From Siphonodentalium dalli (Eukaryota; Mollusca; Scaphopoda; Gadilida; Siphonodentaliidae): a stretch of 64,000 bases of DNA. The stretch is taken from positions 15,982,450 to 16,046,449 of the forward strand of contig CP136069.1 in assembly GCA_032622095.1 (NCBI GenBank). The letters are read 5' to 3'. Shown here in pieces: positions 11,490-23,361 of this stretch (position 1 is its first letter; every line of letters begins with the position of its first letter). The notes below the pieces were generated by a model. The model was not told the DNA's origin, ran no database searches, and saw only the letters and a program-made list of their open reading frames with translations. The position numbers were made by a program, and so were the translations under genes.

Positions 11490-12409
11490 CTGAAAAGAAA
11501 ATGACATTAATTTTGGGAAACACCTGATATTTTAGGTTACATTATTGTAGTGAACATGGCAATACATACATAGAGGATCTCCAACAAGTCATGTTGATTC
11601 AAATTTATCAAACGAGTTTCATAAAATCTTATATCCCAACATAACGAGTTAAAGATCTTGTATATCACATGAAAAAACTGGAGCTTTATGCCTTTTCAAC
11701 AAATCAAAATCTTTAAACAAGCTGAAAAATGCATGTAAAATGCATACATACACAGCGTTGGCTGAGATGCTTCACAACTGTATACGACAGTATTGCTCGC
11801 TCTGCCTTGCGACGAAACATATAGTCCCCCAATTTGCCTCTTTGTTTTTGTGCCTATTTTCGTTAGTGCAACGAAGTTGGACAATCATTGAACTTTAATG
11901 AACAAATCAATAATTTTGCAATGTCTGGTATCGGTGTCAAGCGCGGCTTTTCTAAATAATATTAACCCGCGCGGTAATCTGCTTGGCGCGATGCCAAGTA
12001 TCCCGGGAAGCACACGGCTATTACTCACTAATGAGAGATAAGAAAATATCTAATGGATTTTTCAATGATATTATAGGGGTTTCATGTGATATATATTACT
12101 GTAATAATTATTGAGTTATTGTTTATAAATTATATCTTATACAAAGAAGTGAGAACGGCAGTGAACATACGGTTTTCATGGTTGTTCTACACACACGTCA
12201 TTATAATAGGGGTTCTGCAAATTGTATAAATATATTATCTTGGAATGCTGTGTTGATTTCAGAACAAATAAAACAAGTTTGTATATAGATAAGTATGTGT
12301 GTTCTGACATGCATAGGGTATATGGAACAGGAGGATAGTTCATGAGGGAGATGAAAAAGGATTTTGGTGGATTCTTCGATTTATGTTGTGTTAAGCACTA
12401 ATGCTAGAC

Positions 12410-12857
12410 TCAAAGCCACATGGCGGTTTGCGCTCCAAAATACGAATAATATTATTCGCTTTTGAATTGGTCCCGGTATCGAAATAGGTCGATAAATATC
12501 TGAACTACCTTTCTACGAGCATTCTGTAACTCAAAAAGACGCATTGAAGTAATGAAAAATGCAACTATGAACATCGTGTTTGGGTCTCAAAAAAAACCAC
12601 AGCCATTTGCAAGACATGGAACAGAAAAGAGCGTTCTGTGTTATTCTATTCCTGATATGGTAGCAATAAAGAGCGTTTGTCTGACTTCGGGCGAAAAAAA
12701 TTAAAACGGCTGGAAAATAGTTGTGGCTTTGGCAAGTGATTTTCAAAGCATATGAATCCGGCATACTAATATTTCGTGCACTTATCAACCTATCATAGCC
12801 GTCATTCCAAAATACGTAGACAAAATTTGAAGGTTTGAACGAGCCATGTCCGATTAA
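12410..12857 (-). mobile_element. MITE family with GCCACATGGCGG end (copy 1)
   Basis: This is an about 440-bp repeat with ends AAGCCACATGGCGG and GAGCCATGTCCG. Other copies are at 18,201-18,640, 28,981-29,817 (interrupted) and about 54,709-55,127. It directly abuts the next MITE at a TTAA. Confidence 0.7.
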
Positions 12858-13134
12858 AGGTATTCAATCCGATTCGATTGTCCCCGTATAATCAGATTCA
12901 AACAACCAGATTTTGTTAAATGCCGCTTCATTTATCAAAATGGATTAATTGTGCAAACATAATGTTAACCACATTCAACTATAGTATAAAATTGCCATAA
13001 ACGTGTTATCTATCAACATGTTGTTCGATGAAATTTGGCCTAATTATCAACACAAAGCCTCTTGACTTTAGGGTTATCCATCTCATCCCCAATTTGGTTC
13101 GAGACCGTCGACTTTCGGAGTATGCATCTTTAAA
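12854..13134 (+). mobile_element. MITE family with AGGTACTCAATCCGA end (short copy)
   Basis: It starts TTAAAGGTATTCAATCCGA and has a decayed mirror end before the next TTAA. Longer copies are at 27,922-28,357 and about 22,326-22,760; a fragment is at 45,083-45,225. Confidence 0.65.
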
Positions 13135-14210
13135 GGCACGGGCGGCATTTGTTGCAGAAATATTCACATTTGTTCAAATCGCCATCAACAGAAGGAATAT
13201 TAAAATATATATAGTTTTGTTCATATGCCAAAACATAATCAGCGCGTAAATAATATATTGTCGTCAAGACGTACGATGGTGTACGTAAACAAGAGCCTGC
13301 TCGCGTTACAGAAATTGTGCTTTTGTTTACATAACACAGCGCAATTCTATTGGTTAATCACACACAAATGATATAAACGCTCTTTATTATTTCCATATCA
13401 GGAAAATTGTAACAAATAACGCTCTTTATATTTACCATATCCGGATCTACACAAAAGCCAGGTAACGTAACGTTTTTTGCTTTTGTTTACATAACAAAGC
13501 AAACATAATTGACAATAACATACTGTTTATTTCATATTTCTGAATGGTATAAGAACAAGGTCTGTCTATATTTTACTATTCTTTCTGTTTATGCACGGGG
13601 GGGGGGTGGAAAAAAGTTTTTTCCGGGCACGTATGCCGGGGTGGGTGGGTGGTCGATAGGACCAACAAACAATTTTTTCCGCAACTCAAAAATATTTTTC
13701 CTGCAAGTCTTTTTGACTGTTTTTGCAATGAGTTTGGCTTAAAACACATCTATATGTCAATATTGACATATATGACAAATTTCATGATGATCAGACAAAC
13801 AGTATATCCTGTAGCCCATGCTAATGGATTGAATTATGAAATCCAAGATGGCTGCTGGCAGCCATGTTTTTTTTTGACCGAATGACATCAAAATGACTTG
13901 TTCCTATTTAAATGTCAATATGAACATCCACGACTAATAGTATGCACAGAAATTCATATGCAGCTGTTTACAGTGAATTTCCCCCGCAAATCTGTTTTAG
14001 TGTTAAAAGGGGGTGGGTGTCCAAAAATGGTCGGAAAAAACTGCCGAAAACGGAAAACAAATTGGACGCGGGGGTGGGTGGGTACCAACAGGGGTCGAAA
14101 GTAAAAAATCAGCATACGTGCCTGCAAATACTCCCCCTGGTTTATGGCGGTTTTTGATGGAGGTGAATATTTTAAGTGCATACCCACCGCCAACGCCGCC
14201 GTATCTTTAA
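13130..14210 (+). mobile_element. MITE family with AGGCACGGGCGGC end (copy 1, with nested insertion)
   Basis: The left end is TTAAAGGCACGGGCGGC and the right end is GCCGCCGTATCTTTAA. It is interrupted at 13,594-14,139. Other copies are at 24,481-24,980, 26,259-26,767, 38,620-38,960 (truncated) and 46,119-46,632. An intact copy is about 500 bp and has no ORF of note. Confidence 0.75.
13594..14139. mobile_element. Nested insertion with GGGGTGGGTGG-rich ends
   Basis: It is flanked by direct repeats gtttatg at 13,587-13,593 and 14,140-14,146. Removing it restores the host MITE sequence known from the 46.1 kb copy. The ends are G-rich and share an inverted GGCACGTATGC. Short ORFs in it are not convincing. 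Confidence 0.65.
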
Positions 14211-14773
14211 TGTTGAAACTATCACACTCTTTCTACGTAAGTTAATGATTTTGTTGAATTCTTCGAAAATATTTGTTATATTTATTTTCAAACCCACGGT
14301 ATCATCACTGTTGAGGAAAATAGTAACTACACTACATTGTATGAGATATTTCGAAGTAGAATTAGTCTAAAAGCAACGCCGACATTGGAACAGGTTGTGA
14401 TATTCATCTGTTATTTGGCTGCATACACGACGGTTAGTGATAATGATGTAATTGAGTATAGTTATGCGCATTTAAATAACTTTAACACACAATATGAGAA
14501 CGTTATTCCGTGTGTCACTATGATGTATTACATCATTAACAATTAAGTGTGTAGAAATGGCTCCATGTGTGCATACACACTGAATCCAAAAACATCCTGT
14601 TTTCAAGTGTTTTTGTCATTGTTACATGAATTATATGAGCTCAGTTAAAAAAGAAATACAGTTTATTCTGCTCAGCGATATCGTTCTACGCATGCAAAGA
14701 GAATAATTCAGAAGCGCGATACCCTACTATAATCCTAGTCTACTGGTGTATAGCTGTTGAGTTCATGACTTAC

Positions 14774-14893
14774 CTACGTCGCAATTGAACCCTGTCCAAC
14801 CTGGGTAACATGTACACGTGTATCCATTATCTCCATCGTTACATGATCCATGCACGCATGCGCCGTTCGGGCGTGGAATACAATCATCGATAT
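14774..14893 (-). CDS. Exon: calcium-binding EGF-like module 5 (cassette type 2)
   Basis: The exon is 120 nt, phase 1-1. It reads (N)[17 protein letters not shown] then [17 protein letters not shown] and FNCDV. It is six-Cys with a calcium-type CNDxxxxYxC. It differs from the 7,430-7,549 exon at only 2 of 120 bases; one of these changes Asp to Tyr after C5. Confidence 0.88.
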   Translation of the reverse strand: MSMIVFHARTAHACMDHVTMEIMDTRVHVTQVGQGSIAT

Positions 14894-15800
14894 CTGAAGG
14901 ATACATGAAGAACTGCCAGCATTAAAAACAAGCCAAGAGGTAGCTAACCACACTGCACGCCGCACGAACATAGTAAGGCTGAAGACCCGATTTAATAGTG
15001 ACTGGGGACATTATGTTCTATTTTGGCAGTAGACGGCCCTCATTGAGTATCAATTAAGAATGTTTTGTTCTGTATGTGGTCATTTTAATCGCAAAAATTA
15101 AGACTTGGTTAAATTTTATTAATTTGTAACTTTATCACAATTCCACCCAACCTGGGTAACTTTATTACCAGCCGGTAATCATATTGTTAACCATCAGTGT
15201 GCATGTCGGTATGTACTACCTTACTAATAACCATACTATTAGTCCTCAGTGTGCATGTCGGGTCGGTATGTACTACCTTACTAATAACCATACTGGTTGC
15301 CCGATTCAGCCATATGTTCTGTCTATCCCACATTTAGTTCATTCATGTAACCCAACATTAGGCAATTGGCATCTTAAACTATTTAAAATAACAAAATGTG
15401 TCTTGAAATGCGTGAATGACATTTTCGTTGATGGGATGTGACGAGAGGGTATCCACCAAGGGTATGTTGTCCAACCAACTGCGTCCCCACTGACCCAGAC
15501 CAAAATGATTAACGAAACTCCAATTGCACACCTCTGTCAGGATTTACAAACTGTTATCTCAAATTGTATTCTGTATGTAATGTCTAATCCAGAAACCACC
15601 TACATGTATGACATACTAATATCAAATTGTAACAGCGTGACACGCAAATATGTTTAAGTTGATGTTAATATTTATTATTTGGTCGCCGTATTTCCATAAT
15701 TCCATTCTATTCACCTGCCGAGAGCTTGGTGACGTTAAATATGGCCGCACGACAAAGGGGGCATAATGCGATTGGGAATGTGGCTATATATCAATCTTAC
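14894..15800. other. Intron, duplicate of 7.55-8.96 kb
   Basis: It matches the 7.55-8.96 kb intron but lacks the hairpin insertion. A short tandem duplication (accttactaataaccatact) lies at about 15,215-15,295. No exon is seen. Confidence 0.6.
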
Positions 15801-15923
15801 TCGTCTGGCAGTTCCTTCCTGACCATCCCTCGTCGCACGTGCAGGCATAATCGTTCACGTGATCAGTGCACGTCCCGTGTAGTCCACATGGTCGGTTAGG
15901 TCCCGCCACACAGTCGTTTTTAT
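15801..15923 (-). CDS. Exon: calcium-binding EGF-like module 4 (cassette type 1)
   Basis: The exon is 123 nt, phase 1-1. It reads (N)KNDCVAGPNRPCGLHGTC then TDHVNDYACTCDEGWSGRNC and QTS-type end. All six Cys are present, with CxDxxxxYxC for calcium. It differs from the 8,957-9,079 exon at about 5 of 123 bases, so the two are recent duplicates. The acceptor is ttttgcag and the donor gtaaga. Confidence 0.88.
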
Positions 15924-16730
15924 CTGCAAAAGTTGAAAAAGGTTGCTGGTTCGAAATTTCTTTTTCGTTTGCCGCTAATTGTATTGAAAGATATTGCACT
16001 TTCGTAAGGGCTGGCAATGCCTGGCATATTCCATTTACATTTTGTCATGTCAGGCACATATTGAATTCAAATAGTGTAGTTATATTTATCAATATTATTT
16101 GAATATTGATATTGCCGTTTCAATCTAACCACATTCCTTTGGAATGACACATTGACGTTTCATGCTGTGAGCAACACAGAGTTATCGAAATCAGTCTCTT
16201 TGAAGCCATTTTTCAGTAAACCATGTTCCCCACAATGTAGGCCATTGATGTACCAACATATAAGGATGGTCCAAGTCTGTGCGAGAAGTGGGGACCAATG
16301 CACAGCTGAATGTCTGTGATCATTCTACCTGTGTTTTTGCAACTTTTGAAAAGTGACCCTCTTCCATTAAATTTGTGCTCACTCAGCCATAGCTCACCTG
16401 ACAGCACAGTAATTAGCACCATTGATGCCTATTGGTACCATAAATTATTTGTGGAAAGTTTCATCAAAATCCATCCAATATCTCATTAAATATTACCGAA
16501 TATATTAGGGGGACTTTCTTTTTTAGGTGTTTATAATGTTATAACTCAAAACTATCACCAAGTATTCACAGTACTAATTTTGATGCCCATGAAAAACGTA
16601 ATATTCCCTGGCACTAAACCTACATAAAAAAACCTACAAAATTCTGAAAAGTTAAAGAATATAAGAAAAAATTATTAAAATTGTAAAGAAATTGTAAATA
16701 ATAATAACAAATGATGAAAAATTGTTAGGC

Positions 16731-16803
16731 CAATGCATTCTCTTATATATGCGAGGCGACCTATGGTCGACTCGCATATATAAGAGAATGCATTTGCACA
16801 GGG
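16731..16803. mobile_element. Single hairpin of the twin-hairpin MITE family
   Basis: The palindrome has arms from ccaatgcattctcttatat and a centre near ggcgacctatggtcgac. It is followed by the terminal GCACAGGG. Only this end of the element is recognisable. Confidence 0.75.
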
Positions 16804-16969
16804 TATATGGGTTGATACAAAAATCGGAATTGGCACTGAAAGGGTTAACTATAATATTTGAATATTGCCGTTTCGCGAATTCGATCAAAGAGAGATAATC
16901 CAGAATCACATTTCACAACAAAAAAATTCAAATAATTTGGCACCATATTTGTTTTTGTGATGAAACTAG

Positions 16970-17511
16970 AGGTGTGACTGTCCCAATGGTACTAAGGATA
17001 TCCCCCGTGTTTTAAAATACTAAGATGCTTCACATGTCAGTAAACATTTAGTTAAAATAATAAAATAACAGTTCCCATTGCAGGTGCAGAAACCTAAACG
17101 TAATCTTAAACCTATTGACCGAAAAATTTAGAAATAAAAGCTCGGACAAAATTATGCATTTTTCGAAAAAGGGGAATAACTCCACAAAAAAAGTCGGACA
17201 GACATCATAATCGCAGGTGCACAGGTTCCCATGGTATTAAATGTATGTGCCAAGATTAAAAAACATTGATCTAAAAATGTAGAAATAAAAGCGCGGACAA
17301 AATTATACATGTTGCAAAAATGTCATAATCGCAGGTGCACAGGTTCCCATTGTGCTTGATGCCTGTGCCAAGTTTCACGGAAATTGATAAAAAAAAAAAA
17401 ACTGAGAAAAACTCAGGACAAATTTGTGTCCACGGACGGGCGACGGACGGACGACGGACAAGCTGACTCCAGTATACCCCCCTAACTTCGTTGCGGGGGG
17501 GGGGGTATAAA
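16970..17511. mobile_element. Inserted repeat ending in GGACGGACGACGG and a C/G hairpin
   Basis: Flanking sequence is contiguous in the paralogous segment near 9,935, so this is an insertion. The body has repeated aaattatacatg/cgcaggtgcacaggttccc motifs. The end carries a GACGG run and a tatacccccc...ggggggtata hairpin (about 17,472-17,511). This resembles repeats I associate with lophotrochozoan genomes. Confidence 0.55.
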
Positions 17512-18200
17512 AACATGAGTTGATCCATCTGAATGATTAATCTTGATGCCACATGAGCATGGACTCAATTATCATTCAATTTGTTTAAATAGTGTAATGA
17601 AGGAGCGATTGAGTCGCATGTTGATATCACATAGAACAACATGAATTGTGTTGGTTATTAATAAGTCTCATCCATATACGCATAGGTTTATGATATGTTT
17701 CAGTGGCACAAAAACATTAGTGATGTTGTATGGGATAATATATGAACCTGCTGTAACTGGCGAACCGAACCCTGGATCCATCTTTGAATTGTATTAGATT
17801 CCACACCTGTGTACACAGCTGTACGCATTTATTTATTTATCCAACGCCGAGGCGAGAACTTTGAGGGGAAAAATATTGAAAATCTTGTTTCTACAGTTAT
17901 CACTTCGTGCGACTGCATAACAATACTCCGACTATAGGAATAATTTAAAATGGAATAACTGCAATTCGGAACTGTAGTATGCTGAAGTAGGTTCAATGTG
18001 TCCACACAAACCCACCGAAAATGATTATTTCTGTCGGCGCAACAGTGTCTGCACGATCAACATTAGTATAGAGGATAATTTCACCGAATATATATTTTTG
18101 AAACTATATTGTTATATTTTGGCAGTGTAATACCACAGCCTGGGAATCACTGTTCGTGTAATATTCAACTTGATTTAATATTATAAATTATTATATTTAA

Positions 18201-18640
18201 ACGGACATGGCTCATTTGAACCTCCAAATTTTTGTCTACGTAATTTGGAGCGACGGATACGATAAGTCGATACATAAACGAACTATTGATATACCAAATT
18301 CATATGCTCGGAAAAACACTTGCCAAAGTCACAGCCACTTTTCAGCGGTTTTCAACTTTTCGCTAGAAGTCAGAAAATCGCTCTTTATGGCTATCATATC
18401 AGGAATAGACTACCACGAAACGCTTTTTTCTGTTCCATGTCGTGCAAATGGCTATTTTGTGTTTGGGGCCCAAACACCGTATACACAGTTCTATTTTTCA
18501 TTACTTCAATGCGTCTTTTTGGGTTACAGAATACTAGTAGAAAGGTACTTAAGATAAGTTATGGACCTATTTCGATATTGAGAAAAATTCAAAAGCAAAT
18601 AATATTATGTGTATTTTGGAGCGCAAACCGCCATGTGGCT
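18201..18640 (+). mobile_element. MITE family with ACATGGC end (copy 2, complete)
   Basis: It lies between TTAA at 18,197-18,200 and TTAA at 18,641-18,644, with ends ACGGACATGGC and GCCATGTGGCT. Open frames over it are not conserved between copies and are not taken as genes. Confidence 0.72.
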
Positions 18641-18868
18641 TTAAAGACATATTATGGACTTGTTCGGGTGCGTGAAACTGATAAGTTGGTATTCAGGCAT
18701 TATATCAACTGGAGGAATGTAACATTCTACTAACTAATGCATTTATTGAATATATAAAATTACGGCGTGTGCTGTCAATTTGGATTTAATATTTGTAAAA
18801 AAAAATACATTGAGCAACAGTATTCTTCATATCTAATTGATTACCCTACCGGAGTGTTTCATATCACT
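18641..18868 (+). mobile_element. AAGACATATTATGG repeat family (copy 1)
   Basis: It shares the TTAA with the preceding MITE and ends near tgtttcatatcacttta. Other copies are at 23,620-23,770 (part), 28,603-28,977, 49,122-49,494 and 52,643-53,002. The two families sit side by side again at 28.6-29.8 kb. Confidence 0.65.
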
Positions 18869-19072
18869 TTAGCAAACAGTGATTCCTAGGGACTGTGATA
18901 ATTCGACTGTAATGGATGAAATATGTTTGAAACGTCTGATGATTATCCTAGGTATACATACGTCCACAATGAATTCAGACTTTATCATCGACACGTTATG
19001 ACTCGTGTTATATTTGCGGCATAATTATGTCATATTTTTTATGAATAAAAATATCATTAGAAAAAATCTTAC

Positions 19073-19183
19073 TTATAGAACAGAGAGCTCCTTCCCATCC
19101 AAGTTCGCAGTCACAGTGGAAACCGTTCACCTCATCTACGCATGCGCCATGCTCACACTGCCCCGAAATGCACTCATCAATAT
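19073..19183 (-). CDS. Exon: calcium-binding EGF-like module 3 (cassette type 3)
   Basis: The exon is 111 nt, phase 1-1, with acceptor ttccgttatag and donor gtaaga. It reads (D)[18 protein letters not shown] then NGFHCDCELGWEGALCSI. The DIDEC start plus CVDxxxxFxC is the full calcium-binding EGF consensus and includes a possible Asp/Asn hydroxylation position. It resembles the 11.4 and 5.7 kb exons and marks the oldest type-3 member of the duplicated cassette. Confidence 0.88.
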
Positions 19184-20219
19184 CTATAACGGAAAGCATA
19201 CAACTATTAAATTAACCCTTCCCTTACCTATAACCCTTAACGATTAGATTATGAAGAAAAATGGTTACGTAACAAGTGCTGCACTCTATTATATTTAAAT
19301 TTATATGCCGTCTGTTTATATTTTTTAAATTGCCATCCAGGTGCATAATATGCCATCCCAATGCCTGTATATTGTGGTTTTAACCACTCGCCACTCGTGG
19401 TGGACATTTGGTATTCTCGGCTACTATGGGTGTATTCTATAATTATATGACTCAATTATACATTTATCAAAGTTCGTAAATGTCCAAACATTTCCCACCA
19501 ATTAATATGAATTCTTCTGCATTTGTGTTATCTTTTCGTCTGGCTGCAGTATCTGCATATACCCGTACAGCCTGGTCTCCTCAAAATCCGCACATTATCT
19601 GCTTATAATGGAACTTGATTTAGGTTAATAATCTGATGAGAATCGCCGCTTCATTTTTAGTCGATAATGTGCTAAAAATGAGAGTATTTTAATCACATTA
19701 TCGACTTACAATGAGGCGATTCTAAGCAGATTATGTGCGGACAATGACAAAAATAAACCAACTCACGATGTTTCGTGTGTACGCTCTTTAACGTGTGTTT
19801 TTACTTTGGCCTGCGCCATAAAACTAAATAAAGGGTATGAGTCGACTATCTGAATCAAACAATTGCATTATGTACCTATTTCATATTATAGGTCGATTAT
19901 GTGCGTATTTGTGCGAGGATATGTTGAAAGTTCATAAAATGTCCAAAGATTTCCCACCAATGACTAGGAGTTCCGCTGCATTTGTATTATCATTTCGTCT
20001 GGCTGCAGTATGTTCATATAGCCGTAAAATATACCTCAAAATGAATGATAGACCATGCCAATGTATATATTTAAAACTAAATGGGATAATCTATTCAGTG
20101 CAGAACGTGTTAATCTCCCACCAGTAGAAAAAAACATTATCAATGAATTACATTCACGATAGGTTTGATAATGTAGTCAATAATTAGTGAGATTGTAATT
20201 AAATTACATGAACATTTGT
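19184..20219. other. Intron part with a foldback
   Basis: A foldback at 19,587-19,741 has arms tccgcacattatctgct and its inverse, plus an inner aatcgccgcttcat arm. The rest is AT-rich, with related stretches at 19,490-19,560 and 19,960-20,040. No exon is seen. Confidence 0.55.
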
Positions 20220-20857
20220 TAGTTTAAACATATTGTATTTGCTCAATGCATGATGTAAACATATACAAGGCCAAAGGGATGAGATGACAAGCGCTGTAAT
20301 TACAAAAACATCCTTTCCCTGTTGTCAAAACACTGAATATATATATATATATCTTTATTGCCTCCAGTATTGAAGATTTAACAAGACATAGTATACATGA
20401 ATGTAACATAAATACATTTAGCAATCAAGAAGTAATGAAAAGACAGACAAGAGAACAAACTACCGAGGAAAAGAATACCATTCTAATTGTATGTACACGA
20501 ACACGAGCTTACATATCACATCAACAGAAAACACACACCCTCTCGACCACACCCGTACGCATATACAATCTAACACATGGCGCAGACACAAACACAACCG
20601 TACATACATACGTTATGATGCACTGTCACAACAGCACACCATAAGCAGGTGCATACAATTACAAAAGGAACTCTAGTTGGAGTTGGATTCGCTTAGAAGA
20701 ATCTCTCTCCCCAAAGAGTCAGCAAACGCAATGCCCTTGCTCGACAATAGCTCCCCTATAAATGTATGCACCCATTAAGTGGAATAGACTATATGTAGGA
20801 TGATGTTGCGACAGTGCAAACGCTAGCGCAAGAAAACATATACACACACGTATACAC

Positions 20858-20904
<47 letters not shown>

Positions 20905-22190
20905 ATCACACCCTCATATACACATACCTATGCATACATATATATATAATGATTTATTAATTTATTCATGTTTATTTAATTTGTCGTCTTCGGATTTTAT
21001 GGACAGGACAGAATGTGGTACATTTAAGTACGACTTATGGTGAACACCCGTAACGTTCAAACTTCAAAGATCAAAGGTTGTTTAACACAAACCGTCATGC
21101 GTAGTGGCTGAGAGTTCGACATAGCGCCTCCAAATTAAGTTTGTGTGAAGAACAATGAATCTCGTAAACTTTGATGTATCCTCAACTTGCTCAAGAAATG
21201 TGAATATATCACGTGGAAGATGTGTGAGATGGAGCAATACGAGGTCGCTGTTGCTGAGACTCGTGGCCCATACGAATAGCGGTATGCCGAAACGATCAAT
21301 CATCTGGTACCACATTTCGTTTCTGTGGGAATGCATAAGTGGGCTACTGCATGAGATAAGTGCGTGCTCGATAATATCAGAGTGTGACTGACAGCATAAT
21401 GTGCATGTGTTTTGTTGAGAGAATGCGCTTCCTGCGATGAGCTGACCGACTGTGATAAATGCAATCTTATGCATAGGGTATTTACGACATGTTCTCCATA
21501 AGTGACACATAGTAGGGTTTGGTTGAATTTCTCGAAAACGCGCAAATGAAGTGTCACAATTTGTTCTCTCTGTCCATTTCTGTACGCATTTGTCGTTAAT
21601 CGCGGTTTTTGTAATGCGTTTCCATTCGGATTTCAGAGGAAATGAGCAGAAATGAGCATACTGATGCATATGCTCGGATAGGTTGTATTCAACAAGAGTG
21701 TTGTTAATGTCGCTGATGAAGGAATTTGGGTTTTCCAGTTGTCCCGTGAAGTACATGTGAAGTCTTGTGACAAAAATTTCCTTGCACGCTTTGCCAGGAG
21801 GCATACGGCATAGGCTTCCAAACAAATTGAGTTTCCTGGCATCAATCAATGACTTGATAGGATGGATGCCAAGCATCCCCAAAACGATATCAGTGCGAGC
21901 ACGTACAGGAAGTCCCTGGATATGCTTGAGGCAGAAGCGATGAATTTTCTCAAGAGTTGACCAATGGGTTTCTGATAGACCACACAATAGTTCAGATCCG
22001 TATAGACCCTTTGGAATAATTATGGATCTGTAAAGAGTTTCGCAACTTTGAGGGGTGATTCCACCTGCATACATACCAGCATTGCTCAGCATGAAGTAGG
22101 TGGATCTTATTTTGTTGACAATACAGTCGATGAACTCACGAGCGAAGTCGCTTCTATGCAACGTTATGCCAAGATGGGTATAAACATGTG
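20220..22190 (-). pseudogene. 5'-truncated LINE with 359-codon ORF2 C-terminus
   Basis: An open minus frame (22,161-21,082) reads like the region after the polymerase domain of LINE reverse transcriptases: TLYRSIIIPKGLYGSELLCG, then EKIHRFCLKHIQGLPVRART and RKLNLFGSLCRM. Near the end is a zinc-finger-like CTLCCQSHSD...HALISC. No YxDD or endonuclease is present, so the element is 5'-truncated, as is usual for LINEs. The 3' untranslated part runs left and contains (CA)n at 20,861-20,903, an AATAAA-like signal and an (AT)n tract near 20,340. The intact reading frame suggests a fairly recent insertion into the intron between EGF modules 2 and 3. Confidence 0.78.
20861..20903. repeat. (CA)n microsatellite
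   Basis: An uninterrupted CA run lies in the 3' part of the LINE. Confidence 0.9.
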
Positions 22191-23000
22191 TTGATTTAAT
22201 GCGTTACGTGTAATCACTGGAATGACATGAAATACAGAAAATAACCCATACTTTTCATTACTTGCGAAGTGGCTATAATGTTTGTTTTGGCTGATCTACT
22301 TATACTATCCAACTGCATCTCACACTTAAAGGTACTCAATCCGGTTTAATGCTCCTAAATTACTATTGCTTTGGCTTTGGGGGTACAACATATTTGATTC
22401 GAGTCGAGGAACCAACCCATCAAAGCTCAGAGTGATCAGATTTGATTTATGAAGTTTGTTATTTCAATATGTGTGGACCAGAAATGGATGGTCTCGGTAA
22501 AAATTACGGATGAAGATGGATAACTCCAAACAAGTGGTAGTACGGCCAAATTTCGTGAATACTCAAGTGATAATACGGCCATATTTCGTTGAACAAAATG
22601 TTATTAAATAAGTTTTGGGACATTTGATACCATAGTTGACAATGGTTAGCATTATTTTGTTGCAATTAATCGCTTCTGATAACTAAAGCGTATTTTTGAA
22701 GAAATGTTGTTGTATCTTGATGATATGGGGACCCTCTGATCGTATTTATTAGCTTTAAGACCAAAATTCCTAACTCTATAGGACACTTCATTCTCTTGAG
22801 TTACAACTGTTCCCACTGCTACTCCAAACTTTCCGATTTTTCTGACAATTTTGCACTAACAGCCCCTAATTTCCTAAATGTCCAACTGCAATTTCTATCA
22901 AAGTTTCGAATGAGACAACGAATTTGTTCGATATATTGGCTAAAAGCAACACATTTTACAATGACTAATAGTTTGAGCAATATCAACCCAGTTACGGTGT
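22191..23000. other. Intron part with a TTAA-type MITE
   Basis: About 22,326-22,760 belongs to the AGGTACTCAATCC family; its right part reads gatatggggaccctctgatcg as the mirror of the left end. No exon is seen. Confidence 0.55.
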
Positions 23001-23314
23001 GAAATTTCCGTTATTAGATTAGGCATGAAATTTCCAACTTTTATTAGATTAGGCATGAAATTTCCAACTTTTATTAGATTAAGCATGAAATTTCCAAATG
23101 TTATTAGATTAAGCATGAAATTTCCAACTTTTATTTGATTAGGCATGAAATTTCCAACTTTTATTTGATTAGGCATGAAATTTCCAAATGTTATTAGACT
23201 AAGCATGAAATTTCCAAATGTTACTAGATCAAGCTTGAAATTTCCAACTTTTATTAGATTAGGCATGAAATTTCCAACTTTTATTAGATTAGGCATGGAA
23301 TTTCCAAATGTTAT
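23001..23314. repeat. 30-bp tandem array (about ten units)
   Basis: Ten units run from 23,011 to 23,310, each like ttattagattaggcatgaa plus atttccaactt. Because 30 is divisible by three, the array stays open on the minus strand as a 10-residue repeat (KVGNFMPNLI), continuous with the upstream EGF exon if that intron is kept. Confidence 0.9.
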
Positions 23315-23361
23315 GTCGTCAATACTGTTTGAAGCAACCCAACTGTTTAAAATGAACAAAC

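Larger units (their letters stand above)
11490..14773. other. Intron enlarged by a chain of MITEs
   Basis: The outer parts match 5,847-7,429. The middle (12,240-14,290) holds three MITE families end to end, the last carrying a nested insertion. No exon is seen. Confidence 0.65.
15924..19072. other. Intron with several repeats
   Basis: It holds a hairpin of the twin-hairpin MITE family (16,731-16,803), an inserted repeat at 16,970-17,511, the ACATGGC MITE at 18,201-18,640 and the AAGACATATTATGG repeat at 18,641-18,868. The stretch 16,130-16,500 is unrecognised. No exon is seen. Confidence 0.6.

Noticed and set aside
18207-18733. Overlapping + frames of 116 and 137 codons
   Set aside because: They lie in MITE sequence whose other copies do not keep the frame.
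23001-23314. CRISPR-like array
   Set aside because: Simple 30-bp tandem units without spacers.
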